Assembly: GCF_001761365.1 (NCBI RefSeq)
Contig: NZ_CP017477.1
Location: 828,501-892,500 of the forward strand
Length of the DNA stretch: 64,000 nucleotides
Reading direction: 5' to 3'
DNA from: Polaribacter vadi
Lineage (GTDB): Bacteria; Bacteroidota; Bacteroidia; Flavobacteriales; Flavobacteriaceae
A program made the position numbers and the translations under genes. Positions 35,355 through 44,111 of the stretch are shown here, in pieces (the first letter of the stretch is position 1; every line of letters begins with the position of its first letter). The notes beneath the pieces were generated by a model. The model was not told the origin of the DNA, made no database searches, and was given only the letters and a program-made list of their open reading frames with translations.

Positions 35355-36599
35355 TTAATCTATTTTTCTTTTGTTAAACCATTTCCCCACAAAGTTTAAA
35401 TTTAGTGTTAGCTTATGGAAGTTTTCTTGAATTAATTTATTTTCTAAAGTGCCTTCTTTTCCATAAGAATACGAAATATTAAAATTATCATTACTAAACT
35501 TCTTCATTGGCAAACCAACACCAATAGAAACAAAATAACTATCTATTTGTTGATTTGATATTTTTAAAAATCCTGTATTGTAATTAAAACCAAATCGATA
35601 TTTTATGTTAGATGAATAATTAAATTTATTTTTAGTTGGTACATATTCTAAACCAAAAGCATAAATAGATTGATCTACATAGCTTTCATTATTTTGTTGC
35701 TGATTGGTATCACTCCAAATTAATTTACTATAATCCAAACTTGTTATAAATTTTTTATTTATTACAGAGGTGATTCCTACTCCATAAGCAAATGGAAGTT
35801 CAAAATTTTCTAAATCATTTTCAGCTTCTTCTTCAATACTTATAGAAGTTCCAGAAAAAGATTCTTTATAAGAATTTCTTGTTTGATTTCCACTTAAAGA
35901 TGCTGGCAATTCTAAAGTACCTCCAAGAGTCGTTTCTATTCCTTTAAAAGTTGGGAGTTTATACTGAAAGCCAGTTTTTAATTTTACACCTCCATAATGG
36001 TTTTCATCAATAATAGAAACAAAAGAATCTGTAAAAAGTTGACTTTCTTGATTTATGGAGCCAAAAAGAAAAGAAACATCTGCACCTAAAGATAAATTTT
36101 TAAAGACTTTAAAACCTGTTGATATATAAAATTTATTCAAGCCTCCTTCTCCAGTAATTCTAGTAATATAAGTTTCTGTAGAACCTTCAATGGCATTTTC
36201 CACATCTATATTATATCCTGTTTTTGTATATGGTAAAAGTCCTGCACTTAATCCCCAACCTTTACTAATAGGAAATGCAATTGCAATATGTGATATATTT
36301 CCATTGGTACTACTTTCACTTTTGCTGTTGGTTTTCAAGGTTGAATAGGTTCCATTTAAACCAAACTCATATAAGAAGGAATTCTGCAAAATATTTCCCA
36401 AACTAGCTGGATTATAAATATTTATTTCAAACGGATTTGATTGTGCAATTCCTGTATTTCCTAAACCTGTTAAACCTCCTGTTGCTGTTTTATTTTCTAC
36501 TCCCAAACCAAATAATGAATAAGGTGTACTTGTGTTATTCTGTCCAAAATAAACTCTTACAATGGTTACGAATAGTATAAATAATAACTTCTTTTTCAT
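35355..36599 (-). CDS. Outer-membrane beta-barrel protein (FadL/OmpP1-like)
   Basis: A 414-residue exported protein with signal MKKKLLFILFVTIVRVYFGQ. The mature start STPYSLFGLGVENKTATGGLTGLGNTGIAQSN (split in the protein by short turns) is the hatch-like opening of the FadL/OmpP1-type proteins of Bacteroidota, and the rest is alternating aromatic strands. It starts one base after the stop of the DUF4270 gene and is translated right behind it, so both likely act at the outer membrane. Function unknown. Confidence 0.78.
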   Translation of the reverse strand: MKKKLLFILFVTIVRVYFGQNNTSTPYSLFGLGVENKTATGGLTGLGNTGIAQSNPFEINIYNPASLGNILQNSFLYEFGLNGTYSTLKTNSKSESSTNGNISHIAIAFPISKGWGLSAGLLPYTKTGYNIDVENAIEGSTETYITRITGEGGLNKFYISTGFKVFKNLSLGADVSFLFGSINQESQLFTDSFVSIIDENHYGGVKLKTGFQYKLPTFKGIETTLGGTLELPASLSGNQTRNSYKESFSGTSISIEEEAENDLENFELPFAYGVGITSVINKKFITSLDYSKLIWSDTNQQQNNESYVDQSIYAFGLEYVPTKNKFNYSSNIKYRFGFNYNTGFLKISNQQIDSYFVSIGVGLPMKKFSNDNFNISYSYGKEGTLENKLIQENFHKLTLNLNFVGKWFNKRKID

Positions 36600-36600
36600 A

Positions 36601-37920
36601 TTAATAGGTTAAATATTTTACTGATAATTTTATTTCTTTGTTGGTATTAGGGTTGTGCTCAATAACAATATTATTTACGTTGTTAGAAAAATTATCATAT
36701 TGTATCATTAAAGCATAATTTAAATTGATGTCAGAAAACAGAATTTCTTCTACAAAACCACTTAAATCTACACTGTAATAATTGTTTTCACTAAATTCAT
36801 CTTCTTCTTCAAAAAGAAAGGCAGCTGCAACATTACCATCTATATCTGTTAATTGTTTTAAAATTCTATTTTTATGATCTACCACATAAACTGACAATGT
36901 ATTTGGTAAAGGATTGCTTTTATTAAACGATCCTTTTAAAGGATTAAAAGTTAAAATGGCACTTAAAGTGGTTGCATTTTCTGATATTTCTGCAAGTTTT
37001 TTAATCGATGGAATTTCTATTCTTGAGGTAAGTCCAGATCCTGCTTGCGTATAAATTGAGTTGTTGGTATTTTCACTTAATTTAATTTCTTCATTATCTA
37101 CAAAATCACCTATAATAGTGTTTGATAAATCTGTTTGAATCTCATTAAATTGTTTATCTGCGCTTGGAATTGTAAAATCTACATAATAACTATTATCCTC
37201 ACTATCATCATCATTAATACTGTAATACAAACGCATACTAGAATTCCCTGTAATATTTGCTGTTGATTGTGCATTGAACCCCAAAACATGATTATTTTCT
37301 GATATATCAGGCACAATTGCTAAACCTTTAAAATATTGCAGAAAATCATCTGTAGTATTAATATCATTATCTACAATTTTGGTAAATATATCTTCACCCA
37401 AAATATCATCCATTTTAATAAAAATAGAATCTGTAGCTTTATTCGGGTTTGGTATAAATGAAGTTTGTCCTAAAACAGCTGCATCGTAAACTAAAGAAGA
37501 AGTGTTGTAGAAATTATCTACGTCTTTGGGTTCAACTGTTTCTGTAATTCTATGCAATTTATAGGTTTGTACTTTAGTAGTATCTCCATAATAATAGGTA
37601 TCATAATTTAAAACAAAACCAATAGAATCATACACTGCTCTTGCATCAATAGTAAAAGTATTCGCTACCAATTGCATGTAAGATTTAGATGTTAAAGAAC
37701 CTAAAGTTTCATCTTTAACATTCCCTAATAAAATTCGGTTTGTACTAGATGTTATTAATGAATCTAATTTAAAAGTTCCTGCTTTTACTGCAAAAGTGTC
37801 AATAACTCTTAACTGAATATTGTTCTCTATAAAATCACTACCTACTTCATAAACTGTATCATCTGTAGTGCAAGAAAATACAAAAATTAGACTTAAAACG
37901 CCAATTATATAATGCTTCAT
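36601..37920 (-). CDS. DUF4270 lipoprotein
   Basis: A 439-residue lipoprotein with lipobox IFVFSC after MKHYIIGVLSL. The DUF4270 marks are VGSDFIENN, LDSLITSSTNRILLGN and the strand-rich repeats of residues 60-430. The first gene of a two-gene unit with the FadL-like protein. I take the ATG at 37920 over one 16 codons upstream, because the signal peptide begins there and a -7 box lies between them. Function unknown; family members are widespread in Bacteroidota. Confidence 0.85.
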   Translation of the reverse strand: MKHYIIGVLSLIFVFSCTTDDTVYEVGSDFIENNIQLRVIDTFAVKAGTFKLDSLITSSTNRILLGNVKDETLGSLTSKSYMQLVANTFTIDARAVYDSIGFVLNYDTYYYGDTTKVQTYKLHRITETVEPKDVDNFYNTSSLVYDAAVLGQTSFIPNPNKATDSIFIKMDDILGEDIFTKIVDNDINTTDDFLQYFKGLAIVPDISENNHVLGFNAQSTANITGNSSMRLYYSINDDDSEDNSYYVDFTIPSADKQFNEIQTDLSNTIIGDFVDNEEIKLSENTNNSIYTQAGSGLTSRIEIPSIKKLAEISENATTLSAILTFNPLKGSFNKSNPLPNTLSVYVVDHKNRILKQLTDIDGNVAAAFLFEEEDEFSENNYYSVDLSGFVEEILFSDINLNYALMIQYDNFSNNVNNIVIEHNPNTNKEIKLSVKYLTY

Positions 37921-37934
37921 GTTTCTTTTTAAAG

Positions 37935-37942
37935 CAAAAATA
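37935..37942 (-). promoter_or_regulatory. -7 box for the DUF4270 gene
   Basis: TATTTTTG on the minus strand, 14 bases before the ATG at 37920. It excludes the longer reading frame starting at 37968. Confidence 0.6.
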
Positions 37943-38126
37943 TCAGGCTGTTTATCATAAAAAATCACAAAATATATAAACAGGACTTTTTTATAGACTT
38001 ATGATCAAAAAACATCTCTAAACCCTATAATTAACACCTTTTAAGAAAATTAACATTTGGTTTACATAGTCATCTATAAAATTTCCTTGTTTGTCTATTT
38101 GTTAGTATTATAAAATAAATTGCATT

Positions 38127-38134
38127 TACGTTTG
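38127..38134 (+). promoter_or_regulatory. -7 box for the kelch lipoprotein
   Basis: TACGTTTG matches TAnnTTTG and ends 16 bases before the ATG at 38151. Confidence 0.6.
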
Positions 38135-38150
38135 CGCCATAATTAAGCAA

Positions 38151-39176
38151 ATGAATAAATTAAATACAATGAGAAAAACAAATTTAATAAAAAGAAGCAG
38201 TGTTCTATTTATGACTGCATTAATGTCTTTAATAACTGTAAGTTGTAGTGATAATGATGAAGATGATGATGAATTAGGAAACTGGGTAGAAAGTTCAACT
38301 TTTGATGGAAATTCTAGAGCAAACTCTGTAAGTTTTACCATTGGCACAAAAGGTTATTTAGTAACAGGTTATGATGGTGATGGTTATTTAGCAGATACTT
38401 GGGAGTATAATTCTGATGATGATTATTGGGTTCAAAAAGCTGTATTTCCTGGAGTTGGCAGAAGTGGTGCAGTTGGTTTTTCTATTAATGGAAAAGGTTA
38501 TGTAGGAACTGGTTATGATGGTAGTAATCGATTAAAAGATTTCTGGGAATATGATCCAACCACAGATATTTGGACTCAAAAAGCAGATTTTGCAGGAACT
38601 GGAAGATATGGTGCCATTGGTTTCGCAATTGGTAATGATGGTTATATTGGAACAGGTTATGATGGAAGTGAACAAAAAGACTTCTGGAAATATAATGTAG
38701 CCAACGACTCTTGGGAACAATCTGTAGGTTTTGGTGGCGAAAAACGCCAAAATGCTTCTGTTTTTACGATTGATAATGTTGCCTATATTGGTTTAGGAAT
38801 TCACAATGGTGCTTATGAAGAAGATTTTTATTCTTTTAATGGATCTACTTGGACACGTTTATCTGATTTAGATGATGATGAAGATGATGATGATGATTTT
38901 CAAATCTTATTAAGTAGTGGAGTAGCTTTTTCTTTAAATGGAATGGGGTATGTAACCACAGGTATTTCTGGTGCTATTACAACTGCAAGTTGGTCTTACA
39001 CCCCTGCAACAGACACTTGGTTAGAAGTGCCAGATTTTGAAGGTACTGCAAGACAAAATGCGTCTGCTTTTAGTTTTACGGATAAAGCTTTTGTTTTAAT
39101 GGGTAGAAGTGGTAGTTATTATTTTGATGACGTTTGGGAATTTAGACCCAATGAGTATGAAAATGATGATGATTAA
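38151..39176 (+). CDS. Kelch-repeat lipoprotein
   Basis: A 341-residue lipoprotein with lipobox LITVSC followed by an acidic stretch (SDNDEDDDEL). Five to six kelch-type units of about 48 residues follow, each with a GxKGYxGTGYDG strand pair and a (D)FWEYDPTTDxWTQKA-like strand, so a beta-propeller is expected. Two Asp-runs (near the N-terminus and at about residue 245) interrupt it. A second in-frame ATG at 38169 would give a more normal signal length. It precedes a LytS/LytTR pair but is separated by a terminator; a link is not shown. Function unknown. Confidence 0.82.
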   Translation: MNKLNTMRKTNLIKRSSVLFMTALMSLITVSCSDNDEDDDELGNWVESSTFDGNSRANSVSFTIGTKGYLVTGYDGDGYLADTWEYNSDDDYWVQKAVFPGVGRSGAVGFSINGKGYVGTGYDGSNRLKDFWEYDPTTDIWTQKADFAGTGRYGAIGFAIGNDGYIGTGYDGSEQKDFWKYNVANDSWEQSVGFGGEKRQNASVFTIDNVAYIGLGIHNGAYEEDFYSFNGSTWTRLSDLDDDEDDDDDFQILLSSGVAFSLNGMGYVTTGISGAITTASWSYTPATDTWLEVPDFEGTARQNASAFSFTDKAFVLMGRSGSYYFDDVWEFRPNEYENDDD

Positions 39177-39191
39177 TTAAATATTGAGTTG

Positions 39192-39225
39192 AAAAAAAAT
39201 TACTAATTATTAGTAATTTTTTTTT
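39192..39225. terminator. Intrinsic terminator after the kelch gene
   Basis: A 14-bp stem of mostly A/T pairs, 39192-39205 with 39211-39224 (core ATTACTA/TAGTAAT), with a T-run. Confidence 0.8.
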
Positions 39226-39304
39226 ATGAAAAATACAACAGTTTGTTGTGATTCTTTTAAGAACATACCTTTTTAGTTTTACCAAAGTTAAATAACTAAC
39301 CAAA

Positions 39305-40345
39305 TTGAACGTCTTTTCAAAAAAAATAAATACAACAATAAGTATTCATAGCCTATTATGGATTTTCTTTATTGCTTTTACTGCAATTCAATCTTATTCT
39401 AGATTTAGCACAATTCCTAATGAATTTTATTTTTTAAATTTTATTTTTTTAGCCGTTTTTTATCTTAATTATATTTTTTTAGTTCCTAAATTTTTGCTGA
39501 ATAAAAAAATTATAGTTTATGTAGTAATTTCCCTTGCCTTAATAATTATAATAAATATTTTTTTAGAACCATTTTTAAAATCATTTTTAAAACCAAATTT
39601 TCCAAAAGAATTTTTAAAGAAAAATTTTCCCATACCTAGAGAGAGATCTATAAATTTAAGGCCTCCTATTTTATTGCTTTTATTTTTTGCTTTAAGTACC
39701 TGTGTAAAACTAGTTTCAGAATGGTATAAATCTGAAAAAGAAAGAACTTTAGTAGCTTCTCAAAAAATAAACTCTGAATTATCCTTCTTAAAAGCACAAT
39801 TAAATCCTCATTTTTTATTCAACACATTAAACAGTATTTATTCTTTAGCGAATAAAAAATCTGATGATACAACAGTTGCTATAGTTACGCTTTCTGAATT
39901 AATGAGATATATGATTTATGAAGCAAATGAAGAATTTATTTCGTTAGAAAAAGAGATAGAATACATAAAAAATTATATCTCTTTGCAACTATTAAGATTA
40001 AGAAATTCTAGTGGTGTAAAAATAAATGTTCATGGTAGTTTAAAATATAAAATAGAACCTTTACTACTAATTTCTTTTATAGAAAATGCTTTTAAATATG
40101 GCACAGATTATAAAGGAAAAACAGAAATTAGGATTGTTATTACTACAAATAATCATGAACTATATCTTGAAGTTTATAACATTTCTTCTTTACAAAATTT
40201 AGACAACAAAAACTCTGGTATTGGTTTAGAGAACATTAAAAACAGACTGAATTTATTATATCCAAATGCGCATACTTTAGAGATTACAAAAAGTGAAAAA
40301 TCATTTGAAATCAGTCTAAAAATCAACCTAAAAAGAAATAAATGA
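39305..40345 (+). CDS. LytS/YehU-type sensor histidine kinase
   Basis: A 346-residue membrane kinase: four hydrophobic helices (about 14-30, 42-60, 69-87, 120-138), a His_kinase domain with phospho-acceptor H169 in QLNPHFLFNTLNSIY, and an HATPase_c domain with FIENAFKYG and GIGLENIKNRL. There is no ATG near the N-terminus; an in-frame stop at 39293 leaves TTG at 39305 as the only likely start. Its last four bases overlap the response regulator gene (ATGA), so the two form a cotranslated pair. The signal is unknown. Confidence 0.9.
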   Translation: MNVFSKKINTTISIHSLLWIFFIAFTAIQSYSRFSTIPNEFYFLNFIFLAVFYLNYIFLVPKFLLNKKIIVYVVISLALIIIINIFLEPFLKSFLKPNFPKEFLKKNFPIPRERSINLRPPILLLLFFALSTCVKLVSEWYKSEKERTLVASQKINSELSFLKAQLNPHFLFNTLNSIYSLANKKSDDTTVAIVTLSELMRYMIYEANEEFISLEKEIEYIKNYISLQLLRLRNSSGVKINVHGSLKYKIEPLLLISFIENAFKYGTDYKGKTEIRIVITTNNHELYLEVYNISSLQNLDNKNSGIGLENIKNRLNLLYPNAHTLEITKSEKSFEISLKINLKRNK

Positions 40346-41049
40346 AATGTATAATTATAGATGATGAACCTCTTGCATTGGAATTATTAGAAGATTTTGT
40401 ATCTAAAATTCCGTATTTAGAATTGGTTGCAACTTGCTCTAATGCTTTTGAAGCAACAACCATTTTACAGACACAAAAAATAGATTTAATTTTTACTGAT
40501 ATAGAAATGCCAGATTTTTCTGGAATCGATTTTATAAAATCTTTGGAGGTAAAACCACTTTTTATTTTTACAACAGCATATTCGCATTATGCAGTAGAAG
40601 GTTTTAATTTAAATGCTATCGATTATCTTGTAAAACCAATACCTTTTCATCGATTTTTAAAAGCAGTTACAAGAGCTCATAATTTATTACAGTTAAAGGT
40701 TGAAGAAAAAACACCTACTGTAATTTCTCAAGTTACGCCACAATTTATTTTTGTAAAATCTGAATATGAAAATTTAAAAATAAACTTGGCAGATATTAAA
40801 TATATAGAATCTTTAAAAGATTATATTAAAATTCACACGCATAAAGAAAAACCGATTTTAACCTTAAGTAGCCTAAAAAGTTTTGAAGAAAAACTAGGCA
40901 AATCGAATTTTATACGTGTACACAAATCTTATATTGTTTCTTTAAAACACATTTATTCTGTACAGAGAAATAGAATTATTATTGATGATAATTGGATTCC
41001 TATTGGTTTAAATTATAGAGAAGATTTTATCAAAAAAATTGATAATTAA
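40342..41049 (+). CDS. LytTR-family response regulator
   Basis: A 235-residue regulator. A receiver domain (1-120) carries acidic residues IIDDEP and phospho-acceptor D53 in FTDIEMPDFSG, plus the switch Thr in FTTAYSHYAVEGF and Lys in DYLVKPI. A LytTR DNA-binding domain covers about 135-235 (FIFVKSEYENLKINLADIKYIE is its start, and FIRVHKSYIVSL the core). Such proteins bind direct repeats upstream of targets; targets cannot be named here. Confidence 0.95.
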   Translation: MKCIIIDDEPLALELLEDFVSKIPYLELVATCSNAFEATTILQTQKIDLIFTDIEMPDFSGIDFIKSLEVKPLFIFTTAYSHYAVEGFNLNAIDYLVKPIPFHRFLKAVTRAHNLLQLKVEEKTPTVISQVTPQFIFVKSEYENLKINLADIKYIESLKDYIKIHTHKEKPILTLSSLKSFEEKLGKSNFIRVHKSYIVSLKHIYSVQRNRIIIDDNWIPIGLNYREDFIKKIDN

Positions 41050-41052
41050 ACT

Positions 41053-41655
41053 TTACAACTCTATTGTTCTAAAAGTCAAATTAATTCTAGGCGAATTTAC
41101 TTTTTTTGTGGGTGGCAATCTGTGCAACCAGTTCTTTTGTGTTTCACCTTTCATCACCAATAAACTTCCTCTTTCTAAAACAATATCAATTCTTTGTTTG
41201 GTTTCTTTGTGTTTAAAAGAGAATTTACGTTCAGCTCCTAAAGATAAAGAAGCAATTGCGCCATTTTTCTTCATCATTTTTTCGCCATCAGAATGATAAG
41301 CCATTCCTTCATCTCCTGAATGATACAAATTTAGCAAGCAAGAATTATACGTTTCATTACTCTCTTTTTCGACGATTTCTTTGAGTTCTAGCAATTCCTT
41401 TATCCAAAGATTTGCCGTTTTTGTAACTTTAGAATATGTGTAAGAATACTTTGATGCTCCATACCAAGCTACTTTTCTTTTGGTAATAATCTTTTTACCA
41501 AAAATAATCGCTTCATCATTTTTCCAATTAATTTTTTCTAATAATTGCTGATAATAAAAATCGCACTGACTTTTATCTAAAATAATTCCATGATAATTTG
41601 TTGTGCCATCAAAAGGTAAAATATTTGTTATTTTATCCGAAGAAAATAAATCCAT
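41053..41655 (-). CDS. alkB: AlkB-type alpha-ketoglutarate-dependent dioxygenase
   Basis: A 200-residue Fe(II)/2-oxoglutarate oxygenase that removes alkyl damage from DNA or RNA bases. The iron ligands are H121 and D123 in YHSDGE, and H178 in NWLHRLPPT; R190 and R196 in PRINLTFR bind oxoglutarate. The short N-terminus and the sequence around WYGASKYSYTYS resemble AlkB-homologue 2/3 types. It converges with the response regulator gene, with three bases between the stops. It lies beside uvrB, another repair gene, but in opposite orientation. Confidence 0.93.
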   Translation of the reverse strand: MDLFSSDKITNILPFDGTTNYHGIILDKSQCDFYYQQLLEKINWKNDEAIIFGKKIITKRKVAWYGASKYSYTYSKVTKTANLWIKELLELKEIVEKESNETYNSCLLNLYHSGDEGMAYHSDGEKMMKKNGAIASLSLGAERKFSFKHKETKQRIDIVLERGSLLVMKGETQKNWLHRLPPTKKVNSPRINLTFRTIEL

Positions 41656-42059
41656 ATTATAAAAATACTAAAATTATACAAAAGTTAGTTCGAGTGATTT
41701 TATTATTATATAAATTTTAGCGAGATTTTTATGGAACCAAATTTTCATCGCTCTTAATAAGTATTGCTCATTTCAAAATAAATCCATTTTCATTTTTTTT
41801 ATAACTTTACCTTCAATATATCGCTACTATGGAGCTAAATTAACCTTTGTAATATCCTTTTCTATTTATATTTCATCCCTATGGCATTTTAGCTTCATAG
41901 AAGCGAAATATTAATAACAGAAAAAATAATAAAACCAAAAAAGCTCCAAAGGAGCGAAATAATTAAACTTACTAAAAGCTTTTTTTCTAAAATCAAAATT
42001 TAACTTGATTTTTAAAATTATCTATTTTTTAAAAGTTTAAGTATCCGTATTTTTACAGT
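41656..42059. other. Intergenic region of 404 bases before uvrB
   Basis: Holds a repeat cluster at 41818-41960 and AT-rich sequence elsewhere. Near uvrB, TATTTTTA at 42048-42055 is one mismatch from a -7 box and sits four bases before the ATG; it may be the uvrB promoter with almost no leader, but this is weak. No open frame is worth naming. Confidence 0.55.
41818..41960. repeat. Cluster of AGCTnC-nnn-GnAGCG palindromes
   Basis: Three copies of a 15-base near-palindrome are present: AGCTCCATAGTAGCG on the minus strand (41822-41836), AGCTTCATAGAAGCG (41891-41905) and AGCTCCAAAGGAGCG (41942-41956). The plus-strand copies are each followed by AAAT. A related CATCCCTATGGCA lies at 41874. From memory, such GGAGCGAAAT-type arrays occur between genes in many Flavobacteriaceae and may be remnants of a small mobile repeat. 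Spacings differ (about 51-69 bases) and the intervening sequence is shared in style, so this is not CRISPR. Confidence 0.6.
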
Positions 42060-44048
42060 ATGGAATTTAAATTGGTATCAGAATTTTCTCCTACAGGAGA
42101 TCAGCCACAAGCAATAAAAGAATTATCTCAAGCAATAAAATCTGGCGAGAAATATCAAACTTTGTTAGGTGTTACAGGCTCAGGAAAAACGTTTACAATT
42201 GCAAATGTGGTGAAAAATGTTAAAAAACCAACCTTGGTTTTGGCACATAATAAAACCTTAGCTGCTCAATTATATTCAGAATTCAAGCAATTTTTTCCAG
42301 AAAATGCTGTGGAATATTTTGTTTCATACTATGATTATTATCAGCCAGAAGCCTACATTCCTGTTACAGGAACGTTCATAGAAAAAGATTTATCTATTAA
42401 TGAAGATATAGAACGCTTACGTTTAAGCACAACTTCTTCCCTACTTTCTGGTAGACGAGATGTGTTGGTTGTAGCTTCTGTTTCGTGTTTATATGGAATT
42501 GGAAATCCGAAAGAATTTAAGAAAAACGTAATTCCTATTAGAGTTGGTCAGCAAATTAGCAGAACTACTTTTTTGCATCAATTAGTGCAAAGTTTATATT
42601 CTAGAACTGAAATTGAAGTTAAAAGTGGAAAATTTAAAGTAAAAGGTGATGTTGTAACTATTTATCCATCTTATGGAGATAATGGCTATCGTGTTTTATT
42701 TTTTGGTGATGAAATTGAAGAACTAGAATCTTTCGATTTAGAAACTAATACAATTCTTGAAAAGTTTGAACATTTAACGATTTATCCTGCAAACTTATTT
42801 GTGACTTCTCCAGATGTTTTACAAAATGCCATTCATCAAATTCAAGATGATATGGTAAAACAAGTCAATTATTTTAAAGAAATTGGCAAACCTTTAGAAG
42901 CAAAAAGATTAGAAGAACGTACAGAATTCGATTTAGAAATGATTCGTGAATTGGGTTATTGTTCTGGAATTGAGAACTATTCTCGTTATTTAGATGGACG
43001 TGAACCTGGCACAAGACCTTTCTGTTTGTTAGATTATTTTCCAGATGATTATTTAATGGTGATTGATGAAAGCCACGTAACTGTTCCACAAACACATGCT
43101 ATGTATGGAGGAGATAGAAGTAGAAAAGAGAATTTGGTGGAATATGGTTTTAGATTGCCAGCAGCCATGGACAATCGTCCTTTAAAATTTGAGGAATTTG
43201 AGGAAATTCAGAATCAAACCATTTTTGTTTCTGCAACTCCTGCTGATTACGAATTGCAAAAAACGGAAGGAGTTTTTGTGGAGCAAATTATAAGACCTAC
43301 AGGTTTGTTAGATCCGCCAATTGAAGTGCGCCCAAGTTTAAATCAAATTGATGATTTGATTGAAGAAATTCAGATTCGTGTTGAAAAAGACGAGCGAACT
43401 TTAGTGACTACTTTAACCAAAAGAATGGCAGAAGAATTGACAAAATATTTAACTAGAGTTGATATTCGTTGTAGATATATACATTCTGATGTGGATACCT
43501 TAGAACGTGTGGAAATTATGCAAGATTTGCGTAAAGGTTTGTTTGATGTTTTAATTGGTGTTAACCTTTTACGAGAAGGTTTAGATTTACCTGAAGTTTC
43601 TTTAGTCGCTATTTTAGATGCTGATAAAGAAGGTTTTTTACGTAATAATAAATCGTTAACACAAACTGTTGGTAGAGCTGCAAGAAACGTAAACGGTTTG
43701 GCAATTATGTATGCTGATAAAATTACAAAAAGTATGCAAAGTACTATTGATGAAACTGATAGAAGACGAGAAATTCAGATTGCTTACAACACCAAACATA
43801 ACAAAGTACCAACGCAAATCAACAAAAAAATTGAAGATACGTTAACAAAATCTGCAGTTTCTAGTTATCATTATGATAATGCAAAACAAGTTGCTGCAGA
43901 ACAAGAATTGCAATATTTACCAAAAGAAGAAATTGAAGATAGAATTCGTAAAAAACGAAAGCAAATGGAAGCTGCTGCCAAAGGTCTAGATTTTATTGTT
44001 GCTGCAAAATTAAGGGATGAAATTGCAGTTTTAAAAGAGCAGGTTTAA
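42060..44048 (+). CDS. uvrB: Excinuclease ABC subunit B
   Basis: A 662-residue DNA repair helicase-like protein of the UvrABC system. Walker A GVTGSGKT is at 37-44; the beta-hairpin region includes [17 protein letters not shown]; then come [11 protein letters not shown] (helicase motif II), [24 protein letters not shown] and [17 protein letters not shown]. The C-terminal UVR helix pair (about 620-660) binds UvrC. The length is normal. Its last 80 or so codons are repeated twice downstream (47333-47584 and 50158-50259), bracketing foreign-looking genes. The intact copy is complete and presumably functional. Confidence 0.97.
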   Translation: MEFKLVSEFSPTGDQPQAIKELSQAIKSGEKYQTLLGVTGSGKTFTIANVVKNVKKPTLVLAHNKTLAAQLYSEFKQFFPENAVEYFVSYYDYYQPEAYIPVTGTFIEKDLSINEDIERLRLSTTSSLLSGRRDVLVVASVSCLYGIGNPKEFKKNVIPIRVGQQISRTTFLHQLVQSLYSRTEIEVKSGKFKVKGDVVTIYPSYGDNGYRVLFFGDEIEELESFDLETNTILEKFEHLTIYPANLFVTSPDVLQNAIHQIQDDMVKQVNYFKEIGKPLEAKRLEERTEFDLEMIRELGYCSGIENYSRYLDGREPGTRPFCLLDYFPDDYLMVIDESHVTVPQTHAMYGGDRSRKENLVEYGFRLPAAMDNRPLKFEEFEEIQNQTIFVSATPADYELQKTEGVFVEQIIRPTGLLDPPIEVRPSLNQIDDLIEEIQIRVEKDERTLVTTLTKRMAEELTKYLTRVDIRCRYIHSDVDTLERVEIMQDLRKGLFDVLIGVNLLREGLDLPEVSLVAILDADKEGFLRNNKSLTQTVGRAARNVNGLAIMYADKITKSMQSTIDETDRRREIQIAYNTKHNKVPTQINKKIEDTLTKSAVSSYHYDNAKQVAAEQELQYLPKEEIEDRIRKKRKQMEAAAKGLDFIVAAKLRDEIAVLKEQV

Positions 44049-44111
44049 ATAAATTTAATTATAAAAAAAACTAATGGTTTAAATAAAATTTATTATTTAA
44101 CATCAAAAAAA

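Noticed and set aside
41818..41960. CRISPR array
   Set aside because: Only three units, in mixed orientation, with irregular spacing and no cas genes.
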